In this document: positions 10,017 to 22,661 of the stretch, one piece after another | Position numbering within the stretch: the first letter of the stretch is position 1 | Layout of the letters: each line of letters begins with the position of its first letter | Origin: Lasiosphaeria ovina | Taxonomy: Eukaryota > Ascomycota > Sordariomycetes > Sordariales > Lasiosphaeriaceae | Reading direction: 5' to 3' | DNA length: 64,000 nucleotides | Assembly: GCA_033439765.1 (NCBI GenBank) | Contig: JAULSN010000001.1 | Span: 2,294,001 to 2,358,000 of the forward strand | Translations under genes and position numbers: made by a program | Notes under the pieces: model-generated | Told to the model about the DNA's origin: nothing | Databases searched by the model: none | What the model saw: the letters and a program-made list of their open reading frames with translations, nothing else

Positions 10017-13000
10017 CTAGAGCCTTCTAGTGTAGCGGGGTACATCCCTTAATACAGCTCTGCATACTAATATTATTATTCCAGGGCGCGGTGCTGCTAA
10101 TGCCTGAATACCTGATAGAGGACGAGTGATAACATGAGCATAAAGCATGCGCCTAATTGAGTTAGAATGGTCAGCTACTGGACTATTTGAGCCCAATCGG
10201 TGGAACGAACCTAGCGAGAATACGACCGAGTACCTCGGGCGACTCGTCGGCGGTAAGGGCAGCGCGGCAATGGCCACTTGTTGGTGGTCATCATGGACCG
10301 AGTTCCCGTTCTCCGAGGCTAGCGAATTCTCCTCGCTCCCCGGGGTTCCCTGATCTGTGTTCTGCATATCCTCGGCAGTGATTGTCTCCTTTTCAACCGG
10401 AGCCTCGTCGCTTGTAGGAGGGTCGGGGCTGAGCAGGTCAAATATCGTTGTCTTGTTTAGCAAGTCCAGAGGGACCAGCCATTCAAGTTCTCCTCCCATT
10501 CTAACACCGGAGACGGATTACTGGAAGAATACCGAGGAATCGAATTATTTCTTGAGATCCATGCTTCCATTATAGTCTTCTGACTGCCGAGTTCAAATCG
10601 TACTAGATGCCTGCCTGAGTCTTCGTCAACTTCGCCTTCCGAGGCTGTTCTATCCTGTGAACCGAGGGTTCAGTAGCACCGAAAGTGCTGGTCAACGCCC
10701 GATCGTAAAAATGACTCGAGAAAAAGCCCGAAGTTGGCGTCAAGAGCTTTGGCCGAAAGCGAATATTCGTAGAGAGTAAACTGTATCAGTCTGACAAGAA
10801 ACTCCTCTGTGAGGAAGCGGTGCCAAACGCTTAGCCTCTCCTTGTTTATATTCGCCCGTCTTGTGCAATTCGTGTAATATTCCGATGTAAATGCAGGATA
10901 GAGGGACGTTGCTCTCTTTACGTGCAATTGGTTTTGTTTGAACAAGAGTGTGAGAAAGTCGCCAACTTTTTCGGGAAACTCGTGATCAAAACCGCGCCGA
11001 TGAATGAGGAAAAACAGCGTGACGAAGGTGGCAAAGCTCATGGCTTGCGTGGGGTGGCCTTTCAGTCGTTGTATGCAGTAGCGATAATCCCCAATGAACG
11101 CGTTGGCATAGAGAGGCGTGAAAAAGGTGCGAATCGATCCTCTCTAGAGGGAACCACTCCACATTTTCGGCATATTCGAGTATGCAATTTCTTGAATCTC
11201 TAGAACCACACTTGATCCTGAGTTGCGGGAGCGCTGCAAGTAACGTACTCGTAGAGAGTCAGTTTCATGAAATTGCCCAAATTTCACCTGAAGCCTGGCA
11301 TCCGTGATGTCTTGGAGACAATTCACAACGTTATTTGACAGAAGGTTGTGATCCAGGCATAGTCGGTGAATTTCGCAGCACAAACGCAGCTCGTCTTTCA
11401 CAGCCGCATACCACCCGATGACAAGAACTTGGAGCTCCGCAAGCAAGATGATAGAGGCGGCATCCGCGGCGTTGAAATTGGGGTTGCTCTTTGCGAGCAT
11501 TTTGTCCATGTCCTCGCTCATGAGGTACTCCCAAACTAACCGGTGGATAAACTTGAGGGCCCCATCATCCGGTGAGGCTTCGATCAATCCCTTGCATCTA
11601 GTATATAATCGTCGTCTTGCATCACCAATTCGAGCCTGCGCAAAGGTGCTGCTTTCTTGCTCGCCTGGAAATCCATCGCCAAAAGCGAAGGTAGGATCCC
11701 TTTCGAAATCATCCAAAAACGAATAGGTCAGTAAGCGTAGTGGTATGCGAGAGCTCTGCGTCGCCATTAGGATCTTGATGGTCTGATGCGCCTTAACCTG
11801 ATTTCTCGGGGTAATCGACCGGAGAATATTGTCAACCAGGTGCTCGAGCCCAGGAAGAAAGCCTTCGAGGATAGCAGAGGTGGCGGGGATTTCGCCATCC
11901 GCTATCTCGTCGCGTATGATGCCGACAACTAGCCGGACCCACAGGAACACGCCCTCGGCCTTCTTTGGGATTTCCTTCACGATGTGGGCCCAATCCGACG
12001 GTGGAATCTTGTCCGCTGGTATTCTTTTCTGGACAAAACGCTCCATATCGTACCGAGTGATCTCGTGAAGCACAAATCTCTTCTCGCGATCAAACATGCT
12101 CATGAAGGGCCAATCCACCCTGCTCGCGACGCAGATCTTAACGCCTCTCTCAGTTGGCGCGGCCCAGGCGCGAAGTTGGTTTACCAGGTCCATCATGTCT
12201 CCCACTTGGACGTCCCTGAGCTCGTCAAGGCCGTCGATGAATATGCACAGGCTGACGTCTATAGAAGCATTGGCGCCGAATATATCATTGATGGCCTGGA
12301 CCTTTTCCTCCATGGTGATGTTGACGTCGCGTTTGGTGCTGGATGCCTGCCCCCAAGGTCCTTTTAGGACTTTTGAGATTAGTTCGGGTTCGTCGCTGAG
12401 GAGTTGGTAAAGTAGAGTTCGGTATAGGCCGTCGAATCGCTCTTGAAGGCCGCCAGTAAGCATCGAGAAGAAGAAATTAACCATCTTGAGGCGTCTGCCG
12501 CGTCCCACTGCAATTCGTCAGGAAATCCACAGGAGTCCGGACAGGGCAGGGGGGTTAGCACAGACTTACCTGACCAACGAGTCAATTGTTCCTTTGTTCT
12601 TTCATGGTTGATAAAAATTCCATCAAGGTCAACTTGCCAGAGCCGGGTTTCCCGGCAATGTGAAAGATCCCCCCCGCAGAGGACGACAACCAGCCTTCAA
12701 ATCGACGTCTGGCTTCCTTCACGGCGATCTTCTCCCTCTCTGATGATCCGGGATTTTCCCCCGATTCGAGGATCCAGTTAAATGCGTTTCCATAGTCGCC
12801 ATCCCTCTCGATTGCAAAGAGGTCATCGCTGACCGAATTGCTCCTCTCCATCATTGTGTCGTACTTCAGGGCGTTCAACACGCGATCAGCGCATGCCCTG
12901 TCAATGACATCAAGGATGCTCTGGATCCCTCGCATCGTGTCCTCGCTAAGGGGTTTGAGCCTCGAGCAGAGCGACTTGAGCTCGTCTACATTCTCCATCA

Positions 13001-13614
13001 GATCGCCAAGCTTGTCGTCGTGTTGCTTGCCAGCAAGACAATCTTCTCCATCTCTGTTCTATTAGGGGAATTAACCAGCGCCCCGAAGCCGCCGTCTCTC
13101 GGTAATTAAGTAGGTAATTGGATAGGTAGCGCGGGAAACCCTAGAACTAAAAGGAGGGGGGGGGGGGCGAGGGGGCAGCAAACCTTGTCATCCGCGTTAG
13201 GACCATTGTTGCTCTCGCCTCGATGCTACCAAGCTGGGCCTCGAGATCTTTCCTGCTCTTTTCGCCAATCAGGTTTCGCCAGGAGGCCGCCAAACTCGCC
13301 CACCGTGCTCGAAGGCCACCTCCCGTCGGCCCCTTCATTTTCCCAAGTAGGGCTAGAAGGTTGGTGGCGACTTTGTCGCTCTCCTCGAGGAGATTCTGAA
13401 GCGTTTCTTCATCTCCTCCCAGCTGAGGGCTGCTAAGGGGGCGGTCGAGTCGGGACCGGAACGCCTGCATTCTGATGATAACCCTCTCCAAAGTCGCATT
13501 GTCTTCCAGGCCACCAGACTCGTGTATCTTCATCCCATCCTTGACAAGCGTCCCGGCAAAAGTTACAAATGACAGAATGCTCGATGCCAAGCTGAACGCC
13601 GTAAAAGGGTCCAT
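10017..13614 (-). pseudogene. Broken HeLo-like/NACHT NLR-type receptor
   Basis: This is a fungal NOD-like receptor of the kind used in heterokaryon incompatibility and innate immunity. Exon 1 (13614-13184) starts MDPFTAFSLASSILSFV, the usual HeLo-like/SesA-type N-terminus. A 130-nt intron (13183-13054) leads into exon 2. The P-loop reads GKPGSGKL, so the canonical Ser/Thr after the catalytic Lys is Leu. Just after it, a run of five T (plus-strand A 12613-12617) throws the frame into TGA (12582-12584). With six T the frame continues as the family's RTKEQLTRW block up to a GTAAGT intron (12569-12508). Exon 3 then gives the VNFFF motif and Walker B (LCIFIDGLDEL). The frame stays open past an in-frame TAG at 11144-11146 and a TGA at 10670-10672, ending near 10457. 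A further acidic 160-codon frame (10499-10017) may be the displaced C-terminus. No WD40, ankyrin or TPR repeats were recognised. The family assignment is sure; the 3' limit is not. Confidence 0.85.
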
Positions 13615-14477
13615 GGTGCCCAAAATGCGTGAGGTCACCTGTGCGGGCGAAGGGGGCGAGGCGATTGGGAATAGGTTAACAGCATGTTTGGCGGGATTTT
13701 TGTGGAAAGTTGAAGCCGCGGGGTCCGCGGCGTCGAGGGGAAAGCTCGAAATGCTGCTGAAATGCACAGCCATGGTGGCGCGACCGATCGACATATAGGA
13801 GGTTAATAGTTAAGGAGCCAATCTCCCAGTGCCAATTGGGTGTTCTCGATTCTCAGCTGATGAGCCACAATGGCGCAGCCACCCATATCTGCTCAGGCAG
13901 GGAGCAGTTGGCTCACAAGCAGGTAGAACTAAATGTACCGTAAAGGTGGTTCCGACAAGCAGGATGCATTGAAGCGGTGAAAAGGCACCACAACGCAACA
14001 AAAACAACAACAAAAGCAGGATCAGGGCGAGCCGTAATTCGGGAAAGGGTGTAACGATCGAGGTTTCCTAGAAAGGAAGAGGGCCTTGGAGCAGATATTT
14101 CATCGTTAGACGCCAGGCCGCAGGGCGGCCACCCCTGACAAGCGTGGGTTGTTTCCCCTGCTCAGCATCCGAGTGCGTGCCCAGCCCTCCACAGCTATTA
14201 CAAGCGCCGAATCACACTTACCTAACTACCTAGTTCTAACTATTATTAGCCAACTCCATGAAAGCTCCGGGTTTTATTAGATAGCAGAGGCTTGAAACAT
14301 GTCATACTGTTCAAAGAGAGAGGAGAGAAAGACGAGAGCCAATAAATCATGGACCATTGGGGACAGCTTCTTATTGCTACAATCACCTAATAAAGTCTGG
14401 TCTAGCAACCAAGACACGCACACAAAGACTAAGCACCGTATTTATATAGGTAGCTATGTATCCAACTGCGGACACGT
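13615..14477. other. Intergenic, no gene supported
   Basis: This divides the NLR pseudogene start from the 3' end of the O-methyltransferase gene. Nothing recognisable apart from mixed AT-rich patches (about 14210-14280). Confidence 0.5.
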
Positions 14478-15854
14478 TCAAGCCTTGACACACTCCACAG
14501 TCCCAACATCATTACCCGGGTTGCGGGACAGGGATAGGATCTTGAGCCCGGCGCGGGCCGCAATGTCCTCGAAGATGTCGTAGGTGCGCTCCTTGCCGCC
14601 GATGGTGGCCATGAATATGTCGAAGCCCGACGAGTAGTGGTTGGGCGGGTTGGTCATGACCTGCTCGACGATCAGCAGGCGGCTGTCGGGCGCCATGGCG
14701 TCGGCGATCTTCTTCAGGATGCCCACGCTGTCGTCGTCACCGTAGTTGTGCAGGCACCGCCGGATGAAGTACACCAGCGCGCCTGTTTGTTTCTGTTAGT
14801 AGTTGCCACTTTTTTTTATATATATATGATTTTAATTACAGATGTGAAGGAACGGAGGGGGGCTCACCTTTAACCGGCTGCTCGGCGTGAAAGTCCATGC
14901 CGACGTAGGAAACGCCGGCGAGCTCGGGGTCGTCGATGGCCTTTGCCTCGGCGACGACGTCGGGCAGGTCCTCGACGACGCAGCGGCTGACGGGCAGGCC
15001 GGGGGTGGCCTTGACGATGGCCTTGATGGACTGGCCCTTGCCGCCGCCGACGTCGACGACGAGGGGCCTGTCGCTGGTGTCGCCGGCGGCGGGCACGGCC
15101 CAGCTCAGGTCGTAGGTGCCGAGGAAGGGGTACTCGACCTCGAGCGACTGCATGGCCAGCATGAAGTTGGCCGTGCGCTCGGGCGTGTCGAGCATCACCT
15201 CGTACGCCGACTTGCCGACCTGGTCGAAGGCGAACGCCACCACCGTGTCGAGGCGGCCCGTGGGCTCCTTGAGCCCGAACTTGTCAAAGTACTTCGGCAT
15301 GGCCATGAACGACGGCATGTTGTCGTCGAAGATCAGCCGCACCATGGCCGTGACCGGGTTGGTGCCAATGTAGATCTTGGACTTGCGCGTGTGCGCTATC
15401 CGGTCCGTGCCGATCTGCTCCAACACGCCCGTGGCAACCAGGATCCAGGCCAGGCGGACTGTGGAAGGGCGGGTGTGCAATGTCAGTGTTTGCCCTGCAT
15501 CTCGTGCATGGCACGACTTGGTGAGGCTGTCATACCTAGAAGGATCACATCGGCGTTCACCTTCTCGGCGAGCTCCTTGTACGAGATGGACGACCCGGAC
15601 TCAGTCGGGATGGCGTCGAACACCTTCCACTGGTTGAAGAGACGGACGGCTGTGAGCTGGGTCACGGATGGCACCCATTGCATCAGGAGATCTGTGGGGG
15701 CCTCAACGGCACCTATGATAGCCCTGGCGGCCTCGAGCACCTTGAAGCGCGCGCCCGTCTCCAAGGAGATGGTCCCGGCGCGGATGCCGTTGGCAGCATC
15801 CTTCAGCTCCTGGGCCAAGGCATCCAGCTGGGTAGGGACATCTGGTTGGGCCAT
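14478..15854 (-). CDS. SAM-dependent O-methyltransferase (COMT/fungal type)
   Basis: Three exons, 15854-15536, 15458-14868 and 14782-14478, give 404 aa, the usual length. The introns are 77 nt (GTATGA...CACAG) and 85 nt (GTGAGC...CTAAC...AACAG); both are in phase 1 and join without disruption. The N-terminal part is the helical dimerisation domain. The SAM-binding motif VDVGGGKG is at about residues 241-248, followed by the acidic E-D-L-P segment. After the second splice, VYFIRRCLHNYGDDD holds the family's catalytic His (the H of LHNYGD), and a terminal CVKA follows. The enzyme should transfer methyl groups from S-adenosylmethionine to phenolic or polyketide hydroxyls in the cytosol. No polyketide synthase, NRPS or P450 is adjacent, so the substrate cannot be inferred. 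Confidence 0.92.
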
Positions 15855-18446
15855 TGTTGCACACCCAAAGTCAGGTGAGTCAGCAAGGTTGCGGTACGAG
15901 GTCTCTTTGGTGCACTATTAAGTGAAGCAAGTCAACGACGATAAAACAAAGATGTGGCGCAGGGTGTCAGGACGAATACAAGAGATTATGCGATTTATAC
16001 TAAATTCACCAGCAATGCAGCTTTCGGTGAACCACTGGTTTCCCACCTCTCCGAGGTCATGCAATTCTCGCAACATCTAAGACCCAAGCCATCAGGGAGA
16101 CCCCGTGGCCAGGCGCCGGCAGCCCGAGAATCAACGGATGCGGCCACCCGGGACCATACGCGGATTTATGCACAGGTTGAAAAAATGCGCACGTGCATTC
16201 CACGGCTGATTGGATGCCACGACGCCGGGGCTGGGATATCAACAAGAATGGGCGCTTTAGCGGCTATGCAAGTCTCACAAACAGCGCTCTTCCACACCTC
16301 TTTTGGCATTCGAATGGCGCAGTGCGTCGGCTGGCATTCCAACAGTGGCTTCCGGTGCGCGCCTCGCCGAATCATTTGAGCTGGTCCGGCTCGGCTCTCG
16401 GCTGCCCTTGCCCTCGGCACGCCGGCCCCCGACCGCCCGGCCCGAGCCGCTCGCCGTCCGCCGACCCTCCCAACTCCCAATTTGAGCGATATTGTCTTGC
16501 AACAAGTCAGAAAGTCGAAAACCATTCGAGTTGAGAAAGGTAAATAAAAAGGCGGATTGTGAAGTTTTGGGGTGCTTAAATCATGCTTGAGTCGTGCGCA
16601 GCCTCGATCAAGTTGCTGGAAGAACGCGACGATGGCGTGACATGGACCGGAGAGTCGGACGGGGCGGGATACCGTCCAACGCAAAGTCGCGAGACGGTTC
16701 CATGAAAATACCCGATTGATTGCATTGGCGAGACACCGCAGACGTCTCAAGGCAGCCTGTCATTCGGTCCTGATGGGTGGGAGTGGGCAGCTCTGTTCCT
16801 CTCTTGGGGAGCCTTGGGGAGCCGCATGCTCGCAGACGTAGCAAGAACCACGCAACCTGATGACTCCAGGGCCGGGCGGGTTGTGCCTGCTTTAATAATT
16901 GGCAGCTATCCGTATTGGTAATTGCCTCAGTTGATGCGATGACGAAGCGCGCGCACCGACTCGCTCCTTCCCGAATGTCTCGTCCATTTGAACTAGTCTA
17001 GTTCTAGACCGCTCGGTCAGGCAGCCACGACACAGCTTGAACACTTCATCTCCACCTCAAAATACTAGTAGTAGTACTGGTCATCTGCATCACACCGCCA
17101 TGCATTGACCAACTCCCCATCTTCCTGTGCGAAGGCTTGTCATCCTACTTCTGGTCTGGAGCGTTGTCTCTTGCATCCCGAGGCACCCAAGCAAAGCGCA
17201 GAGAATTTTTGCATGAGCAACTGCCGCAGAATTCCCCGGAACCCAGCCAGCGAGCCTTACCAAACTGGACACACCCGGAATTTTGCCAGAATGCAAGGTG
17301 GTAGCGACATCGCTTTAGGAAAGGAACGGAGCGGCTTCTGGAGCCTCCATGCGGCCTAATAGCTACCAGTCTGTCTGTGCGTGTTACAGTCGGCTCTGGG
17401 AAATCTGGGCCCACGTCGCACCAACCATGCCCTGGTCTATCATCGCCCGTTCTGGCGACTTTACACGCCATTGTGATTGCCATATTGTCGAGAGAGCTTT
17501 CCCGACAAGAAGAGCCTCACTCTGCCTGTGAGACACAGAATTGTAGGTCAAAACTCCATCACATCGTCTCCTGAGCTGTTTCTGCTTATTCTGGCTCTCA
17601 CCTCCACTTCCCATCATTTCATTTTCGTCATTCGTTTTGGTTTTGCTTTGGGTCTAGAAGTGGGTGGGGCGATGGTCACTTGGCCTGGACAAATTTCTCT
17701 CAACATGCAACCTGGTTGGCTCTGCTCATCATTGGCCAAGAGTGTCTGGTCCTGGAGCTTGGCTAGCAAGCGGGCAGCAAGCGTGATGAGGAATGATATC
17801 AAAAAGCTTTGACCTATAGCCGACCCAAACTTTTGGTTTTGCAGCCGGCCAATCCCAACTGGAAAGCCGTCGCTTTTGTGCATACCAAACCTCACTTAAT
17901 CTATTTCGCCGCCCTTGATCCCCCCGCATTGGCCACCTGCCACCCGAATGCCAACGGCCATCGCCTCCGAGATATTCATGCCAAAATGATCGAGGGCTCC
18001 GGGCTGCGACGTGCTTGGCCCGCTCCTTCGCAGTTTCTCCGTTGCCATCTCCTGCTTAGCCAGTCACAACCCCAGGCTGCAACACAGATTCCCGGCCTCC
18101 CGAAAGCTTCCCCGCTTGACAGACACCGCCATGTCACCGTTCCTAGCCCCAGATTCCTCGGGTTGCTACTCTCGAAAACAACCTGTTCTGGGCCATGGGC
18201 CATGGCTAGACCAGCTATCGCCCTCCATGTCCTGGACCGATTCGTACCTCTTCCGATTCTACATTTTTTGTTTGCGGGGAAGGCTTGATGTGGGTATATG
18301 GTCCCTGTTTCCGGCACTTTTACGACAGCCGGTGCCTGCCCACTGCCCAGCTAATTAGCATGTGTGAGCTGTGCGGACTCAGCCAACTTCAAGTAAACAA
18401 GTGCTTGACGCTTGTTTGACATTGAAACAGTGGAGTGCAAATAATC
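15855..18446. other. Intergenic, no gene supported
   Basis: This 2.6-kb stretch lies between the divergently transcribed O-methyltransferase and rhodopsin-like genes. Open frames here are short, mutually overlapping and without protein-like features. It presumably holds both promoters. Confidence 0.5.
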
Positions 18447-20145
18447 ATGGCCACCAGCTTTGACTGGTCGAATTGCACCATCGACGGGAACGACACGCTT
18501 CCGACCAATTTCACAATAGCTTGGCCCCCTATTCCAGACGATCAAAGGAGGTCCCTCCAGCCGGATATCTTTGTCTGCGCAATTCTCACATGGCTGATCG
18601 CCTTGGCATTCGTCGTGCTTCGCTTCTACACCCGAGGCTGGCTCAACCATGTTCTCGGCCCAGCCGACTGGTTCCTGTTGCCGGCTCTTGTACGCAACTC
18701 TCTCTCTCTCTATTCCCTGTGCTCTGCTAACAGCTCAACTTTTAGCTCTTTGCCGCTGGTGTCACGGCCAGTTCACTTGAACGTAGGTCGACCACGCGTT
18801 CCAACTTCCACTGCCGGCCATGTCTAACACAATACAGAGGCGTGCCGGGGCGCAGGGAAACATTATTGGCAAGTGGATTTCTGGTCAGTGCCGGACCTCG
18901 AGAGAGTAAGTTGTCGTAAAGCTCCAGTATCCCGACTAGCCAAACTCCCTGCGAGACCAACTTGCTGACTTTGGATTGCTCCAGGCGGCCTGGTACGGCA
19001 TCCTCTTCTACACCCTGAGCCTTGTCTTCACTCGAATCTCCATTCTGCTGCTGTACAAGCGGATTTTCACCTACAGCTGGACCAAGAAAGCCATCCAGGT
19101 TGTTTTGACCCTCGTAATTGCCATTGGCATATGGCTGGTGGCGTCTGTATGCACCGCATGCGTCCCGCTCGAGGCGTTTTGGAACTGGGGGCTCTTTTAC
19201 ACACAGCCTGTTTTTTGCCAACCTCCAAACTTGTGGTGGGGTAATGCGGCCCTACACATCGTATGCGATCTGGTCATAATGACTCTGCCGGTATGTATTC
19301 CAGCCTCTGGCGTCTAGTTGGCGACTTGATCTAACACCCATAGTTACCTGTTCTATCGTCGCTCAAGCTCCCGAGGAGACAAAAGATTGCCCTCATTGGC
19401 GTCTTTGCTCTTGGATTCATGTAAGTAGCAACTGCTTAGGATACCTTCCTACCTCGGTAGAGACTGACAGCTTTGGCCAACCAGCATCTGTATCATCTCC
19501 ATTCTACGCCTCGTTACACTCATCGACGTCCAGGCACAGGCACAGCAATCACTAGACTCGACATACACGAGCGCCAAGCTCATCTTCTGGACGTCGGTAG
19601 AGGTCAATGCTTCGATATGCTGTGCGTGCATGATGACCTTGAAGCCCCTCATCCAAAGATGGTTTCCGAGTCTCTTATCCTCTAGCTACGCTCGCGACCG
19701 GAGCCTTCCATGGATCACGCCCCTTACCAACAGGAACTCGAGACAGTCCTTTTCGCATCCAACCACACGCCATGTCAGCCACCCAAGCGGCACTTCGGGC
19801 TGCGGGAGCAAGGGAAGCGTGCTGCCGCAACTGGAGGAATTTGAGGGAGGGCATTGCTTGGGGGTGCTGAAGTCTGAGGATCTCGAGGCGCAGCGCACGG
19901 GCAGTATCTCGACTGTTGCATGTGACGAGGAAGCAGCCGGCGCTCTCCGGGCTCCACCCAAGGCTCATTTGCGACTCTCTATCCACGTGACGAGATCCGT
20001 CGAGGTGACAAAGGTCCCAGGAAGCCCAGTTCCCGCTCTTCCGGATAAAAGGTCTCGGGAGACAATAGATAGAACGCAAGAACACGGCCAGATGAAGGAG
20101 TCGGGTAACGGCGAGGGGAGCAGCGATACCAAGGTCCAGATATGA
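18447..20145 (+). CDS. Fungal rhodopsin-like seven-helix integral membrane protein
   Basis: Six exons, 18447-18689, 18746-18782, 18838-18905, 18985-19290, 19344-19420 and 19485-20145, give 463 aa. Every junction has GT-AG ends and conserved phase. The start is the ATG at 18447, followed by a short N-terminus with N-x-T sites (NCT, NDT, NFT). Helices follow in order: FVCAILTWLIALAFVVLRFY; the LGPADWFLLPAL segment; a loop with GAGKHYW; a helix ending RISILLLYKRIF; WLVASVCTACVP with an F-W loop; ALHIVCDLVIMTLP; a helix after KIALIGVFALGF; and a seventh near SAKLIFWTSVEVN. This is the pattern of the PTH11-related fungal rhodopsin-like domain. The C-terminal tail of about 150 residues is cytosolic and low-complexity. 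Members are plasma-membrane proteins with proposed sensing roles; ligand and partner are unknown. Confidence 0.9.
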
Positions 20146-21289
20146 TATAAAGGCTGAATGTTGGATTACGGAGCATCATGAGTGCCTGCGCAGGATCGCA
20201 GAAGGGTCTGGGATTATTTTCTTTCGGTCAGATACCCACCGGGCTTGGGATACGTGGCGTTTTGCTGGACGGGAAAATACGGCGGAGTGAGCGGGTCAGG
20301 GACTAACTTTGAGCTTCACTTCATGTTGGATATTGGTCAGGAAGATTGCGCTGGGTCATGGTATTTTGTGGCATTTGAATAAACCGAGCAACCCTCCTAT
20401 TCTTTGGACCGCGGCTTAATATTAAGGAATTTTATGAAGCATCAATGTGGCCTTTGTCAAGCTCATGATAGTGTCAATTAAAAATGGACCAATAGAGACA
20501 CTATATCTTTCTACAACTAGCACCGCTGTTATACAACGCCGATCAGTTCCAGTAGTTAAACGTGAAGGCCCCAGTGCAGGTGATCAATGCCACGCTATAA
20601 TTATACCACTAAACAAACCCGTGAAAGCGGCACTGCACAAGGCATGATGCGAGAAGCATGGATAAATGAATGGACGAGAAATCTAAGAAGCTAACTTTAG
20701 GTACCGCCCTGATTTTGGACTCGGTGACGACCGGAAGGCCAACGACAAAATCGGTGGTTATGGTATGCCCCGGGCGCGGGTGAATGTCCAGTGGCATTTG
20801 CTCTCCAAGCGGCTTGTCTCTCCTCGTGACATTTTCCAGGCAACGTTTGCTTCCTCCTAACGTCCTAAGTGGCGTATTTGTGTAGTATACCTTTGTCCCC
20901 TTTGTGTCCCTTTTGCTTCCTCAACGTGTCCCTGTGTCCTTTACGTCTTCTGTTTCTTCTCCGCCCCTTCGCTGCCTTGCTTGCCCCAATGATAGGGCTC
21001 AAGTCCGAGCCCAGCTCAGATTCCAGACGAAACCATCTAGTACGCCTTCCATGCGCGTCCTTTACACCTCCCGTAAGTAAAATGGGAAAGAAATAGGGCT
21101 AAAACATAAGCATTGAATCACGAAATCCTAGATAATGGAAGGCGATAGAGGCTGGTAATCTATGATAACGCCGTCCATTACAAATAATGCTGCGGTGTAG
21201 TGGACCTGGACAGGCCGCATTGGCCGTCTGATATTCCCTGCATAGTTCCTGAGCGATGTGGCATTGTGCTAGACTCCCTGCAAGCCCGT
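20146..21289. other. Intergenic, AT-rich in part
   Basis: Nothing recognisable as a gene. About 20380-20700 is AT-rich with many TpA steps. A T/C-rich stretch with repeated tgtccc words lies at 20880-20950. Confidence 0.5.
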
Positions 21290-22420
21290 CGCCTGCTACT
21301 CGACTGAACGGACGAAATGGCAAGTAAGAAGTGAACGTTGGCACTTGCAGAAACAGCGGGGCAGCACGCAGTGGCCGTTTTTTCGCCTCGAAACCTGGTC
21401 GAAATTTCGAAGATAATACAGCCCCCCTCTTTAGCAGCGTTTTCGGGGATTTTGCGTCCACGCAGCAGCATATTACCAGAATCAAACCAGCCAGCTTTTC
21501 CCTCCGTTTTGAGCCCTGTTATCGGTACTAAATTCACAGCTGCGTTTCTTTCTGTGAACTTCTAATATTTTACGATTTCTGCTTGCCCACACACTCGTCG
21601 AGTTCCTTGTCTTTCTGCACGGTTCTAGGCGAAGTTATTTCGGGCTCCTGAAAGCCCCGTTGCGTACTGCTCGTCCGAACAGGCGAACTATTGAAAAAGA
21701 AGTGAAATCCTCTGGTTCTACTGTGTCTGCTTGCCCGGACCCTCGCCGAGTCCACCGTATCCCTGCACGGCTTCTGCATGAAGTTGTCTCGGGCTTCCCA
21801 CAGCTCCGCTGCGTGCTACCTGTCCGAACAGGCGAAATATTGAATAAGAAGTGGAATTATATTGTTCTACGGTGCCTGCTTGCCCAGACCCTCGTCCAGC
21901 TCCACGTATGTCTGTACGGCTTCCGCGTGAAGTTTTTCGTGGCCCCACCAGTCCAGCTGCTTACCACCATCCTGAGTAGACAAAGCGGCGAATAGAAAAT
22001 GAAAGTGACCCTATTGTTCTACGGTTTCTGCTTGCCTAGGTCCTCGTCTTCCTCGTATCTCTGCACGGTTTCTGCGTGAAGTTTTTCTGGGCTCGCCACC
22101 AGCCCCGCTTCTCACTCCCCGACTGAACAGACGAAACGGTGAAAACTGACCAGGAGGTGAACGTGACCCTATTGTTCTCGACCCTTACGTACCTAGGCCT
22201 GTTCTGAGGTATCTACGTTCCTAGGCCTGTTCTACGGTACCTCCGTACCTAGGCCTGTTCTACGGTATCTGCGTACCTGGGCCTGCTCCGAGGTATCTAT
22301 GTACCTAGGCCTTCTCGTCAGGTTCCTCGTATATTTGCGCTGCTTGCTACTCGCCTGAACATGCGAAGCGGGGACCAGGAAGTGAAAGTGATCCTATTGT
22401 TCTACGTTTTCTGCTGGCCC
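21290..22420. repeat. Degenerate tandem repeat array, unit about 145 bp
   Basis: At least four near-complete copies start with tctgcttgccc-like words at about 21579, 21726, 21875 and 22026. Each contains a ctgcacggtttctgcgtgaag-like block, a tgaacaggcgaaa-like block and ends in attgttctacgg. Partial copies lie upstream (about 21290-21340) and downstream (22330-22420). Copies differ at many positions, so the array is old. A 28-bp sub-array interrupts the last copy. No long conserved open frame crosses it. Confidence 0.8.
22188..22327. repeat. 28-bp tandem sub-array inside the larger array
   Basis: Four consecutive 28-bp units and part of a fifth, each starting near cgtacctaggcctgttct and ending ggtatct, are read directly. 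Units differ by one to five bases. Confidence 0.88.
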
Positions 22421-22661
22421 AGCCCCACCCGTAGAGTTCTTCCCCGTGGGTATAAATTTGGAACCTGCCTGTGATTCCTCGCGTTTCTTTCCGGGATCCC
22501 TTCTCTTCGTCGGTGCAGTCTTCCAAGTCTCCCTCCATTCCTCGGCTTTGGAATAACGACCAGTATCACCCACTCTACCTACGTACTCCAGTACCATCCA
22601 GATCTTCGGGTTCTCGCCCCTCGCCCCTCGCCCCCCCCACCACTACCACCACACAACCAAG

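Noticed and set aside
14478..20145. Secondary-metabolite cluster around the O-methyltransferase
   Set aside because: No backbone synthase, P450 or cluster regulator nearby; the only neighbours are an NLR pseudogene and a rhodopsin-like protein.
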